Below, in pieces: positions 1-5,540 of a stretch of 5,540 bases of DNA (positions are counted from its first letter, which is position 1; the number at the start of each line of letters is the position of its first letter). Made by a program: the position numbers and the translations under genes. The notes under the pieces are model-generated. The model saw only the letters and a program-made list of their open reading frames with translations. It was not told the origin of the DNA and made no database searches. The stretch is taken from the NCBI GenBank assembly GCA_019309685.1, contig JAFDFT010000258.1, positions 1 through 5,540 on the forward strand. The letters run 5' to 3'. Source of the DNA: Deltaproteobacteria bacterium. GTDB taxonomy: Bacteria > Desulfobacterota > Desulfobacteria > Desulfobacterales > JAABPS01.

Positions 1-33
1 GAAAAAGAAAAAAAGATAGAAAGTAAAGTCTAG
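1..33 (+). CDS. Possible C-terminal tail of an upstream gene (partial)
   Basis: Reading frame 1 is open from the window edge to a TAG at 31-33 and gives EKEKKIESKV, a charged Lys/Glu-rich end typical of many protein tails. The other two forward frames also stop within 30 bases, so the frame choice is not forced. The support is positional: a strong rho-independent terminator begins 14 bases after this stop, as expected for the last gene of a transcript. The product cannot be named from ten residues. Confidence 0.35.
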   Translation, partial: EKEKKIESKV

Positions 34-46
34 TTCGTTTTACGTT

Positions 47-90
47 AAATGCCCGGACAATCTGTAGTGTAAATGCTTGTCCGGGCATTT
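47..90 (+). terminator. Rho-independent terminator
   Basis: A perfect 14-bp inverted repeat pairs 47-60 (AAATGCCCGGACAA) with 77-90, leaving a 16-base loop. The right arm runs straight into a T-rich stretch (88-95, TTTTTATT read with the arm end). The core CCCGGAC/GTCCGGG is GC-rich. It most likely ends the transcript of the gene to the left. Read on the minus strand the stem is equally good but is followed only by TTTAACG, so termination in that direction would be weaker. Confidence 0.85.
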
Positions 91-118
91 TTATTATGTG
101 ATACGAATAAAGACATCC

Positions 119-214
119 TCAACCACAACCACCCATATGTGTTATATGTTTGTTCAAACAAAGTGCTGCCATTAAAGCAAGCTGTCCGCTGGTCTTTTTA
201 TAGGAAAAAATCAA
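119..214 (-). other. Short minus-strand frame with Cys/Gly end, possible gene relic
   Basis: On the minus strand a 31-codon frame runs from just after a TAA (215-217) to a TGA (119-121). It reads roughly LIFSYKKTSGQLALMAA, then CLNKHITHMGGCG. The amphipathic alanine/leucine stretch followed by a His, Met and GGCG end looks more protein-like than random AT-rich sequence, and GGC-rich tails occur in small metal-binding proteins. There is no good start codon with a ribosome binding site, and the upstream codons in the same frame (SYFITSDESS) are also closed by stops. It may be the surviving end of a lost gene or may be chance. No family was recognised. The rest of 91-284 shows nothing else convincing. 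Confidence 0.2.
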
Positions 215-284
215 TTAAGATGATTCATCTGATGTTATGAAATAGCTGCATGCGGTTTAATAATATAGCTGGAAATCAATGCTA

Positions 285-497
285 ATGAAAATCAATGTTT
301 TCGGAAAAATAATTGAGGTCGTTAGGAATAGTAATCGCTGGGATGTCTTCTATCTAAGCAACGAAGGGAAAAAACGATTGGCAAATGATATTGTGATACC
401 TTCAAATCTAAAAGAAGAAGAACTTATCGGATATATTTCAGACCTGTGTCATGAGTGGGCAACTCATGCTAATAAAGAAGTGAAGATACTGGATTAA
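285..497 (+). CDS. Small DUF7661-like protein
   Basis: This 70-residue protein begins MKINVFGKIIEVVR. It has a central aromatic strand segment (RWDVFYLSNEGKKR), an IVIPSNL turn, and a C-terminal helix with the signature DLCHEWAT. From memory this pattern (MKxxVFG start, FYLSNEGK, IP-loop, DLCHEWA) matches the short, functionally uncharacterised DUF7661 proteins of Gram-negative bacteria; the family name is recollection, not a search result. The length fits that family, and no signal peptide, membrane helix or catalytic motif is visible. An in-frame ATG two codons upstream (279) is possible, but I prefer 285: the purine stretch GGAAA at 271-275 lies 9 bases from 285 and only 3 from 279, and MKINVFG is the likely conserved start. 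The ribosome binding site and promoter are weak. The next gene-like frame starts 9 bases after its TAA, but no functional partner is evident. Confidence 0.75.
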   Translation: MKINVFGKIIEVVRNSNRWDVFYLSNEGKKRLANDIVIPSNLKEEELIGYISDLCHEWATHANKEVKILD

Positions 498-506
498 TAA
501 TAGATT

Positions 507-647
507 ATGGCGGATTGGCACGTATGTCCTATAAAAAGGCAAATTAACTCAGATGTAATTTCTACTTCGCTCCATTTGCACAAGTTATTAGCAGTATTAA
601 GACAATTAGATAAAAAATCGATATTGGCAATTTCTAAAAGATTTTAA
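507..647 (+). CDS. Doubtful 46-residue hypothetical frame, possibly decayed
   Basis: An ATG at 507 opens 46 codons (MADWHVCPIKRQ through ILAISKRF) ending at TAA 645-647. The second half is a basic amphipathic Leu/Lys segment around HLHKLLAVLRQLDKK. The same frame continues after the stop for 25 sense codons (NQKSCHVTWQRAIDYR onward) to a TGA, so a longer gene interrupted by one stop is conceivable. It starts 9 bases after the DUF7661-like gene, but no Shine-Dalgarno sequence precedes it. I recognise no family. Chance or a relic is about as likely as a real small gene. Confidence 0.2.
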   Translation: MADWHVCPIKRQINSDVISTSLHLHKLLAVLRQLDKKSILAISKRF

Positions 648-650
648 AAT

Positions 651-678
651 CAAAAAAGTTGTCATGTCACATGGCAAC
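651..678 (-). terminator. Probable minus-strand hairpin terminator
   Basis: Arms 658-666 and 670-678 form a 9-bp stem around a 3-base loop. Read on the minus strand, the stem GTTGCCATG/CATGACAAC is followed immediately by TTTTTTG (complement of 651-657), the layout of a rho-independent terminator. On that strand one pair is a C-A mismatch; on the plus strand the same position is a G-U wobble, but there is no T-run. It lies about 100 bases past the recognisable transposase relic, so it could be the leftover terminator of that element. The tight loop and mismatch lower confidence. Confidence 0.4.
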
Positions 679-781
679 GTGCTATAGATTATCGTATTAA
701 AACTCTCTTGCAGCATACTAATTGAGTTGTACGGAAGAGGATGTAGACGCACAATTGAAACTTGGATACATGGTTAATTTA

Positions 782-1017
782 TAAATACGATTTATCCGCA
801 CATTCAAGCCAAAGAATAGATGGAATTGTATCACCGGCATCAACCTTTTTTTCCATTTTCCCTGCGCCACATTGAACAAATATCCGTAATACCTCACAAT
901 CTGTTTGCCTTTTTTCGGTACGAGGCTGTACATGGCAGCCGGCTATTACCGAGCATCGAAGGTTTTTTCGTCTTTGGCGATCTCTGATTGACAGATCTCC
1001 TTTGGCTCATTGTAAAT
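782..1017 (-). pseudogene. Decayed IS91-family (Y2-type) transposase fragment
   Basis: Minus-strand translation reads EIAKDEKTFDA (from about 984 to 952), then two adjacent stops (TAA 948-946, TAG 945-943), then AAMYSLVPKKGKQIVRYYGY and LFNVAQGKWKK. After an A-run near 845-851 the sequence continues in another frame as DAGDTIPSILWLECADKSYL before a TAA (781-779). This follows the C-terminal part of IS91-like transposases of the Y2_Tnp type, which carry a KTFDALEWLAAM-like segment, then VRYYGxYSNxxRGKRKK, then DDxIPSIL. The two stops fall exactly where the LEW of that segment is expected, and a one-base shift at the A-run explains the frame change. The catalytic HUH/tyrosine part and the Cys-rich tail are absent, so it is inert. 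Element ends could not be identified. Confidence 0.7.
988..1016 (+). promoter_or_regulatory. Candidate sigma-70-type promoter for the MATE gene
   Basis: A perfect -35 hexamer TTGACA (988-993) is separated by exactly 17 bases from TGTAAA (1011-1016), which matches four of six positions of the -10 consensus. Transcription would begin near 1023, about 6 bases before the ATG at 1029. That would give an almost leaderless message and agrees with the lack of a Shine-Dalgarno sequence there. The -35 box lies inside the antisense transposase relic. Prediction from sequence only. Confidence 0.45.
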
Positions 1018-1028
1018 ATTTAATAAAA

Positions 1029-2390
1029 ATGTCCAATAATACACATAAATTCAAATATCTTCTAGAAATGCCGGTCAGGAAGGCTGTCTTTCATCTGGCC
1101 TGGCCTACAATTCTGGCGGTTCTTCTTCAAAATCTTGCAACAACTGTTGATTTGATTATGGTCGGAAGTCTAGGTTCGGCCGAGGTGGCTGCTGTTGGTT
1201 TTTCAGCAATGATCTTTTGGCTTCTTTCTTCACTGATTATTGGAATGGAAGTTTCGATCACAGCTATCGTTGCAAGAGCCATAGGTGCTGGTACCCCTGA
1301 AAAGGCAAGCCGTGCATTGGGTCAGGCGTATATCTTTGGCATTACCACATCAATACTAATGATTATATCGGTATTGTTTCTGGCTCCTCATATTTTTAAT
1401 CTTTTTGGGGTAGAGCAGGATGTCTTTAATCTTTCTGTTCCGTATCTTCGGATTCTCTGTATGTGTCAGCTCTTTATGGCTATTATATCAGCGTCATCCG
1501 GAGCATTGCGCGGAGCAGGAGATATGCGTACACCAATGGTCATTGGATTTGCTGTTAATTTTCTTCATATCATACTGAACTACATGTTTATTTTGGGGAG
1601 ATTAGGAAGTCCGTCATTCGGTATCAATGGTGCTGCTATGGGTACTTCAATTAGCGCATTTGCCGGTGCGTGTTTCTTTTTATTCCTGATGTTCACTGAG
1701 AGATTGAAGATCGGAATATCGTTGAAGGACTTTCAGTTGGATATTGAGCGTCTCTGGAAAGTCATCCGTCTTGCGGTTCCAGCAGCCATGGAAATGATTG
1801 TACTTCAACTGGGGCTTTTAATATACGCAAAATTCATCGTTGCATTTGGGACAACTGTGCTGTCCGGTTATCAGGTAGGGATGCATGTGCTGTCCCTTTC
1901 CTTTATTCCCAACACAGGTTTTGGAATGGCAGCTTCAACACTTGTTGGACAAAATCTGGGAGCAAATCGAACGGCAGATGCAAAAAAGACCGGATGGATT
2001 TGCATGTTCTGGGGAATGACTTTAATGATGCTGATGGGCATTATCTTCTTTTCATTCGCAAAACAGATAGCCTCTGTCTTTGTATCTGATCCGGATGTTA
2101 TCAAAGTGGCTGTGGATTTTATCCGCGCAGTCGCTGTTTGCCAGGGCGGTATGGCCATATATTTCACGCTTGCCGGAGCGCTTCGAGGGGCAGGGGATAC
2201 CCGTTCACCGCTTCTGATAACTCTTCTGGGCATGTATGCTTTCCGGATTCCTGCTGCCTGGATTGTTACTGACATTCTTGAACTGGAAGTCAGATTTGCA
2301 TTCATGCTGCTTATCTTAGATTATATTGTAAGGGATATAGCCATACTTACACGTTACGCCAGAGGCAAATGGATCGAAACTAAAGTATAG
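1029..2390 (+). CDS. MATE family efflux transporter
   Basis: This 453-residue inner-membrane antiporter belongs to the multidrug and toxic compound extrusion family (NorM/DinF type), which exports cationic drugs, metabolites or toxins using Na+ or H+ gradients. The length and about 12 hydrophobic segments fit the family. The two lobes are visible as an internal repeat: GALRGAGDMRTP at 158-169 and GALRGAGDTRSP at 383-394. Other landmarks are the TM1 segment TTVDLIMVG with Asp41, the TM7 segment PAAMEMI with Glu255, and VGQNLGA at 306-312. The tail ends in a basic YARGKW segment, as is usual. The start is uncertain: ATG 1029 fits a near-leaderless transcript, ATG 1068 (before PVRKAVF) is a good alternative, and TTG 1002 would extend into the transposase relic. 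None has a clear ribosome binding site. The substrate cannot be inferred. No hairpin terminator was seen after the TAG. Confidence 0.93.
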   Translation: MSNNTHKFKYLLEMPVRKAVFHLAWPTILAVLLQNLATTVDLIMVGSLGSAEVAAVGFSAMIFWLLSSLIIGMEVSITAIVARAIGAGTPEKASRALGQAYIFGITTSILMIISVLFLAPHIFNLFGVEQDVFNLSVPYLRILCMCQLFMAIISASSGALRGAGDMRTPMVIGFAVNFLHIILNYMFILGRLGSPSFGINGAAMGTSISAFAGACFFLFLMFTERLKIGISLKDFQLDIERLWKVIRLAVPAAMEMIVLQLGLLIYAKFIVAFGTTVLSGYQVGMHVLSLSFIPNTGFGMAASTLVGQNLGANRTADAKKTGWICMFWGMTLMMLMGIIFFSFAKQIASVFVSDPDVIKVAVDFIRAVAVCQGGMAIYFTLAGALRGAGDTRSPLLITLLGMYAFRIPAAWIVTDILELEVRFAFMLLILDYIVRDIAILTRYARGKWIETKV

Positions 2391-2563
2391 GACTTATTTG
2401 TCAAATCACTTCAAATCCCAAAATGTTTTTATTTCTTAATGTAATGTGGTAATAAACCATCCTTGTCGCAACCAAACAATTCGAAACCGGTCACATTTAA
2501 TGTTTTAAGGATGTTCAGTAACTGTGAATTAAAATACATCTAAACTTGGGAGTGTATGCTGTC

Positions 2564-4714
2564 ATGAAAAAAGTGTTTAAAAGAAAATGGTTAATTATCG
2601 GCATTCTGCTTTTAGGAACGGTTATTTCATTATCCATATGGTACCGGGTACGAATTCAGTTAAGACCCGGCCCTCCGGAACCTTCTGAATATTCAAAACA
2701 ATATGCAAAAGAGGTAAAGATCCTCAGGGATCAATGGGGGATTCCTCATATTTTTGGGAAGACGGACAGGTCTACGGCTTTTGGTCTTGCATATGCCCAT
2801 GCTGAAGATGATTTTCCGCTTATCCAGGGGAGTCTTGTTGCAGCAAGGGGAAAACTGTCATTATTACATCTTTAAAAACTCAGTATCATTAATGACTATC
2901 TCGTCCAATTCTTGGGGCTGCCCCAAACCTTGGAAAAGCAATATTCAACCTTGCCTGAAGATTTCAAAGCATTTCTTGACGCATATACAGAGGGCCTCAA
3001 TTATTACGCGTATATGCATCCTGAAGAAATAGACAGCCGATTTTTTCCTATCTCTGGAAAAGACGTTGTTGCGGGATTTATACACAAATTTCCTCTTCTT
3101 ATGGAGGTGGGGAAAGTACTTGAGGATATATTCTCAAGAGAAGAGGATCGTTTACAAGAAGGATGGCCAATACAAAAACGTCTGGTCCTGAACACGGATA
3201 TGCCGTCATGGTTTTATGGTCAATTGGCGGGTTCCAATGCTACTGCTGTAGGGCCAAACCGATCAGCGGATGGCAAGGTGCGTATAAATATAAATTCCCA
3301 TCAACCCTGGGAAGGACCGGTCACATGGTATGAAGCCCATGTTGTTTCTGATGAAGGCTGGAATATGATTGGAGGCACTTTCCCCGGTGCGCCACTAATA
3401 TTACACGGTCATAATCAGCATCTTGGCTGGGCCCATACAGTCAATCGACCGGACTTTATTGATGTTTATAAACTTAACATGCATCCCAATGGCTTACTGT
3501 CTTATCGTTTAGACGGCGAATGGATACCGCTGAAAGTAAAAGATGCTGAGATTGAAATCGATTTAGGACTGTTTAACTGGACTGTAAAACGGAAAATATA
3601 TGGCAGCGTTCATGGCCCTGTTGTTAAACTGGATAATGGATATTATGCGATTCGGTACGCTGGCGCGGACCGTCACGGTTTATCAGTGTACCAATGGTAC
3701 CGGATGAATAAAGCAAGCAGTTTTGAAGAATGGAAAGAGGCGATGTCATTGCTGGGCATACCGATGATGAATACAGTTTATGCGGATAAAAAAAATATCT
3801 ATTATGTATACAATGCACTTATTCCTATTCGAAAAGAAAAATACGACTGGCTGTCGATATTACCCGGTGATACATCGGAAGCAATCTGGAGCGAATATCT
3901 TCCATACAAATCTCTACCACAGGTGCTTAACCCGCCATCCGGATACCTTATGAACACAAACAGTAATCCATTCAAGACAACGGTTGGTGAAGGGAACCCG
4001 AAACTTGAAAAATTCTCTACAACACTGGGGATTGAGACAATTATGAACAATCGGGCAATCAGAAGTCATGAATTATTCGGAAGAGACAGGTCGATCACAA
4101 GAGACGAATTTTTTCAGTATAAATTTGACAGAACGTATTCTAAGGCATCGTCCATGTATCAGGAAGTTCTTTATCCTTTATTGAAAACGTATACGCCGAA
4201 AAACACAAATGAAGGGCGGGCGATGGAACTCTTAAAAAACTGGCATGGACGAATGGAAGAAGATTCATCAGGGGCAGCATTGGCACGTTTAGTGTACGAA
4301 CCAATCCATGATGTAAAGATATTTAAACCTCAAGGAACGCCTATACCAAAACCGGAAGAAACGTTTCAAAAAGCGGTTGAATTTTTAATTGATTACTACG
4401 GCAAAGTGGATGTTCCTTTGGGAGATATACAACGTCTCCGAAGAGGTAGTACAGATGTTCCGATTGGTGGAGGAAAAGATACACTAAATGCCGTTCATAC
4501 TAAAAAAGAAGGTGGTAAGTTGGTTGGTGTCGCTGGTGATTCATATATTCTGATTGCTGAATTTTCAAACAATGGAGTTGCATCCTGGGCAATCCATCAA
4601 TATGGAAATGTTAACAGAAAAGATTCTTCTCATTAAAAATTGAGAAAATCTTTGCTCACCAAAGAAGAAATTAAAAAACACCTTGAAAAGGAGTATCACC
4701 CAGGAGAAGAGTGA
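2564..4714 (+). pseudogene. Penicillin/AHL-acylase family amidase, interrupted by two in-frame stops
   Basis: This is an N-terminal-nucleophile hydrolase of the penicillin G acylase superfamily, closest in style to aculeacin A/AHL acylases such as PvdQ, which cleave acyl-amide bonds in the periplasm. ATG 2564 follows GGGAGTG (2548-2554). The protein starts with a basic signal or anchor helix (KKVFKRKWLIIGILLLG), then DQWGIPHIFGK, GLAYAHAEDDF and AARGKLS of the alpha chain. The autoprocessing site is G/SNATAV, with the nucleophile Ser at codon 224 (3233-3235). Counting from this Ser, His23 and Val70 fall exactly where PvdQ has its active-site residues, and an MNTNSNPF motif carries the expected Asn near beta 241-245. 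LRRGSTDVPIGGG, AGDSYIL and IHQYG follow. One frame runs for 716 codons, a normal family length, but TAA interrupts it at 2873-2875 (codon 104) and 4634-4636 (codon 691). The conserved ending EEIKKHLEKEYHPGE is read after the second stop. A processed enzyme cannot form without readthrough. Confidence 0.88.
4619..4653 (+). repeat. 13-bp hairpin spanning the second acylase stop
   Basis: Bases 4619-4632 (with one bulged C at 4626) pair with 4641-4653, AAAGATT plus TTCTCA against TGAGAAAATCTTT, leaving an 8-base loop. The in-frame TAA (4634-4636) lies in the loop. The right arm ends in TTT and then GCTC, so the T-run is too short for a standard terminator. The structure sits where a short conserved piece of the acylase C-terminus seems to be missing. 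Confidence 0.6.
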
Positions 4715-4738
4715 CGCTGAAAACCTATAAAAGAAGAG

Positions 4739-4743
4739 AAGGA
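4739..4743 (+). promoter_or_regulatory. Ribosome binding site of the methyltransferase
   Basis: AAGGA, within a longer purine stretch AAGAAGAGAAGGA, ends 7 bases before ATG 4751. It is the clearest Shine-Dalgarno match in the window and fixes the start of the methyltransferase. Confidence 0.75.
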
Positions 4744-4750
4744 TATTTTA

Positions 4751-5335
4751 ATGAATATTGAAGAAGCAAAAAAGATTTTGGGTCGAGAATTTGGTTTTAC
4801 AGTTGATTTTGCCAACATGATTCTCCAGGATTTAAAACTCTCAAAAGATGCAAAAATATTAGATATTGGAACAGGAATTGGCAACCTGGCAATAATGCTG
4901 GCTTTAAATGGCTATAAAGTAGTGACCGGTGAGCCTGAAGAAGATGATTCGACGTATGCAAAACAAGACTGGCTCGTTAACGCAAAAAAAGTAAATGTTA
5001 GTCATTTAATCGAATTTAAGCATTTTGATGCAAAAGATACGCCATTTGAAGGGAATACGTTTGATGCAATTTTCTTTTTGGGCTCTTTGCATCATATAGA
5101 AAAAGAGGATCATGAAAAAGTATTGAAAGAATGTACCCGTATATCTAAATCAAATGGGGTTATTTGTATTTTTGAGCCAAATGCAAAAGGGATTAAGCTG
5201 ATAAAAAACTTTAATGCATCACATCCAGATGCTGCTGATCCTAGTGAGTATGCGAAAGACTTTAATTTGTCGCTGAGAAAAATTGAGGGGGATTTTTTTG
5301 ATGCATTTACCTTTGGAGGAAAATGGAATAAATAA
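4751..5335 (+). CDS. Class I SAM-dependent methyltransferase
   Basis: This 194-residue soluble protein has the Rossmann-like methyltransferase fold (Methyltransf_11/25 type) and transfers a methyl group from S-adenosylmethionine to an unknown acceptor. Motif I, ILDIGTGIGN, covers residues 36-45 and binds SAM. Glu61 after KVVTGEP is placed to bind the ribose hydroxyls. Asp93 in HFDAKD is placed near the adenine. FDAIFFLGSLHHI (104-116) is the motif II/post-II strand, and SNGVICIFEPN (134-144) is motif III. The length is typical of compact stand-alone enzymes. The C-terminal cap is short, so the substrate cannot be predicted. It begins 36 bases after the final acylase stop, with no clear terminator or promoter between, so co-transcription is likely. 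The gene appears intact and ends TAA followed at once by TAG. The Lys/Asp/Asn-rich, A+T-rich codons differ somewhat from the MATE gene, but this is an impression, not a calculation. Confidence 0.9.
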   Translation: MNIEEAKKILGREFGFTVDFANMILQDLKLSKDAKILDIGTGIGNLAIMLALNGYKVVTGEPEEDDSTYAKQDWLVNAKKVNVSHLIEFKHFDAKDTPFEGNTFDAIFFLGSLHHIEKEDHEKVLKECTRISKSNGVICIFEPNAKGIKLIKNFNASHPDAADPSEYAKDFNLSLRKIEGDFFDAFTFGGKWNK

Positions 5336-5368
5336 TAGAATAATAGCTTGATAAATTATAAACAGAAC

Positions 5369-5401
5369 GAAGGTATCAACCCTTTATTCTTTACCTTTTT
5401 T
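5369..5401 (+). terminator. Weak candidate terminator after the methyltransferase
   Basis: GAAGGTA (5369-5375) pairs with TACCTTT (5392-5398), a 7-bp stem including one G-U pair, with a 16-base loop. A run of six T (5396-5401) overlaps and follows the right arm. The position 34 bases after the methyltransferase stop suits a terminator, but the stem is short and AT-rich and the loop is long. Confidence 0.3.
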
Positions 5402-5483
5402 ATCACATCCAATGTATCAAACTTCCAGAAAGTTTCAGGTCATTCTATTCATTTACTTTTCATGGTGAAACTCTTTTTGTTTC

Positions 5484-5508
5484 TGCAGCTGCTTCATTGC
5501 AGACTGCA
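5484..5508 (-). repeat. Hairpin at the predicted 5' end of a minus-strand transcript
   Basis: TGCAG (5484-5488) and TGC (5490-5492) pair with GCA (5499-5501) and CTGCA (5504-5508), an 8-bp stem with a small internal loop and a 6-base end loop. It begins almost exactly where transcription from the minus-strand TGGTATAAT box would start. The remainder of 5336-5540 shows no coding sequence I can support. Confidence 0.35.
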
Positions 5509-5513
5509 CTTAA

Positions 5514-5522
5514 ATTATACCA
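5514..5522 (-). promoter_or_regulatory. Extended -10 promoter element, minus strand
   Basis: Read on the minus strand, 5522-5514 is TGGTATAAT: a perfect TATAAT box preceded by TGn, the extended -10 form that can work without a good -35. A -35 at 17-base spacing would fall partly outside the window. Transcription would start near 5507 and run leftward toward the methyltransferase 3' end. No gene beyond a 14-codon frame (ATG at 5498-5496, MKQLQKQKEFHHEK) is visible downstream. Confidence 0.4.
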
Positions 5523-5540
5523 CCGGTGTTTTCCGGATGG

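Noticed and set aside
149..162. Dyad TTTGTT-CA-AACAAA as an operator
   Set aside because: AT-rich, no promoter next to it, and such short dyads are common by chance in this composition.
718..933. A 71-residue minus-strand protein as a real small gene
   Set aside because: Its first 29 residues are transposase sequence and the rest is out of frame with the recognisable continuation; it is part of the relic.
1871..2305. Long open minus-strand frame inside the MATE gene
   Set aside because: It lies antisense to well-conserved MATE sequence, is rich in Ser/Arg/Ile as shadow frames are, and matches no family.
2514..2528. Small palindrome CAGTAACTG upstream of the acylase as an operator
   Set aside because: Only a 9-base symmetric core with mismatched flanks, and no convincing promoter was found in 2391-2563.
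2754..3032. Overlapping plus-strand frame across the first acylase stop
   Set aside because: Conserved acylase residues are read in the other frame on both sides; apart from a few codons near 2874 this frame shows no family similarity.
2912..4636. Acylase remainder as an independent gene starting at TTG 2912
   Set aside because: There is no ribosome binding site, no signal peptide, and the start falls within a conserved alpha-chain segment that begins earlier in the same frame.
2873..4636. TAA reassigned to an amino acid
   Set aside because: TAA ends the DUF7661-like and methyltransferase genes at natural lengths, so a genome-wide recoding is not supported.
1..5540. CRISPR array, tRNA, rRNA, riboswitch or complete insertion sequence
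   Set aside because: No regularly spaced repeats, cloverleaf, conserved RNA core or paired terminal inverted repeats were seen on either strand.

Overview
The window is ordinary bacterial chromosome of low to moderate GC, holding three recognisable protein families, one decayed transposase and several broken or very short reading frames. An AHL/aculeacin-type acylase, a MATE exporter and an IS91-like transposase relic together suggest a Gram-negative bacterium. The style of the transposase and acylase fits Desulfobacterota or a related group, but no ribosomal or other taxonomic marker is present, so this is a weak inference.

Layout. Positions 1-33 may be the Lys/Glu-rich tail of an upstream gene. 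It is followed by a strong 14-bp hairpin terminator (47-90). Bases 91-284 hold no clear gene, only a 31-codon minus-strand frame with a Cys/Gly-rich end that looks like a relic. A 70-residue DUF7661-like protein lies at 285-497. Bases 498-1028 are a graveyard: a doubtful 46-codon frame, a minus-strand hairpin with a T-run, and a decayed minus-strand IS91-family transposase C-terminal region (about 782-1017) carrying stops and a frameshift. A perfect TTGACA box inside that relic points outward into the next gene, a complete MATE efflux protein (1029-2390).

After a 173-bp spacer comes an N-terminal-nucleophile acylase (2564-4714). All catalytic landmarks are readable, but the single reading frame is cut by two in-frame TAA codons (2873 and 4634). 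The second sits in the loop of a 13-bp hairpin, next to an apparent small deletion in the conserved C-terminus. The gene therefore looks like a recent pseudogene. A small class I SAM-dependent methyltransferase (4751-5335) with a good ribosome binding site follows 36 bp later, probably from the same transcript. The last 200 bases hold a weak terminator and a minus-strand extended -10 promoter whose predicted transcript would begin with a hairpin; no gene is visible there.

How the genes work together: an exporter next to a secreted amide hydrolase and a methyltransferase could reflect handling of acylated signals or antibiotics, but only MATE and the methyltransferase appear intact and nothing in the sequence proves a joint pathway. 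I see no CRISPR array, tRNA, rRNA, complete insertion sequence or convincing novel multi-gene system.
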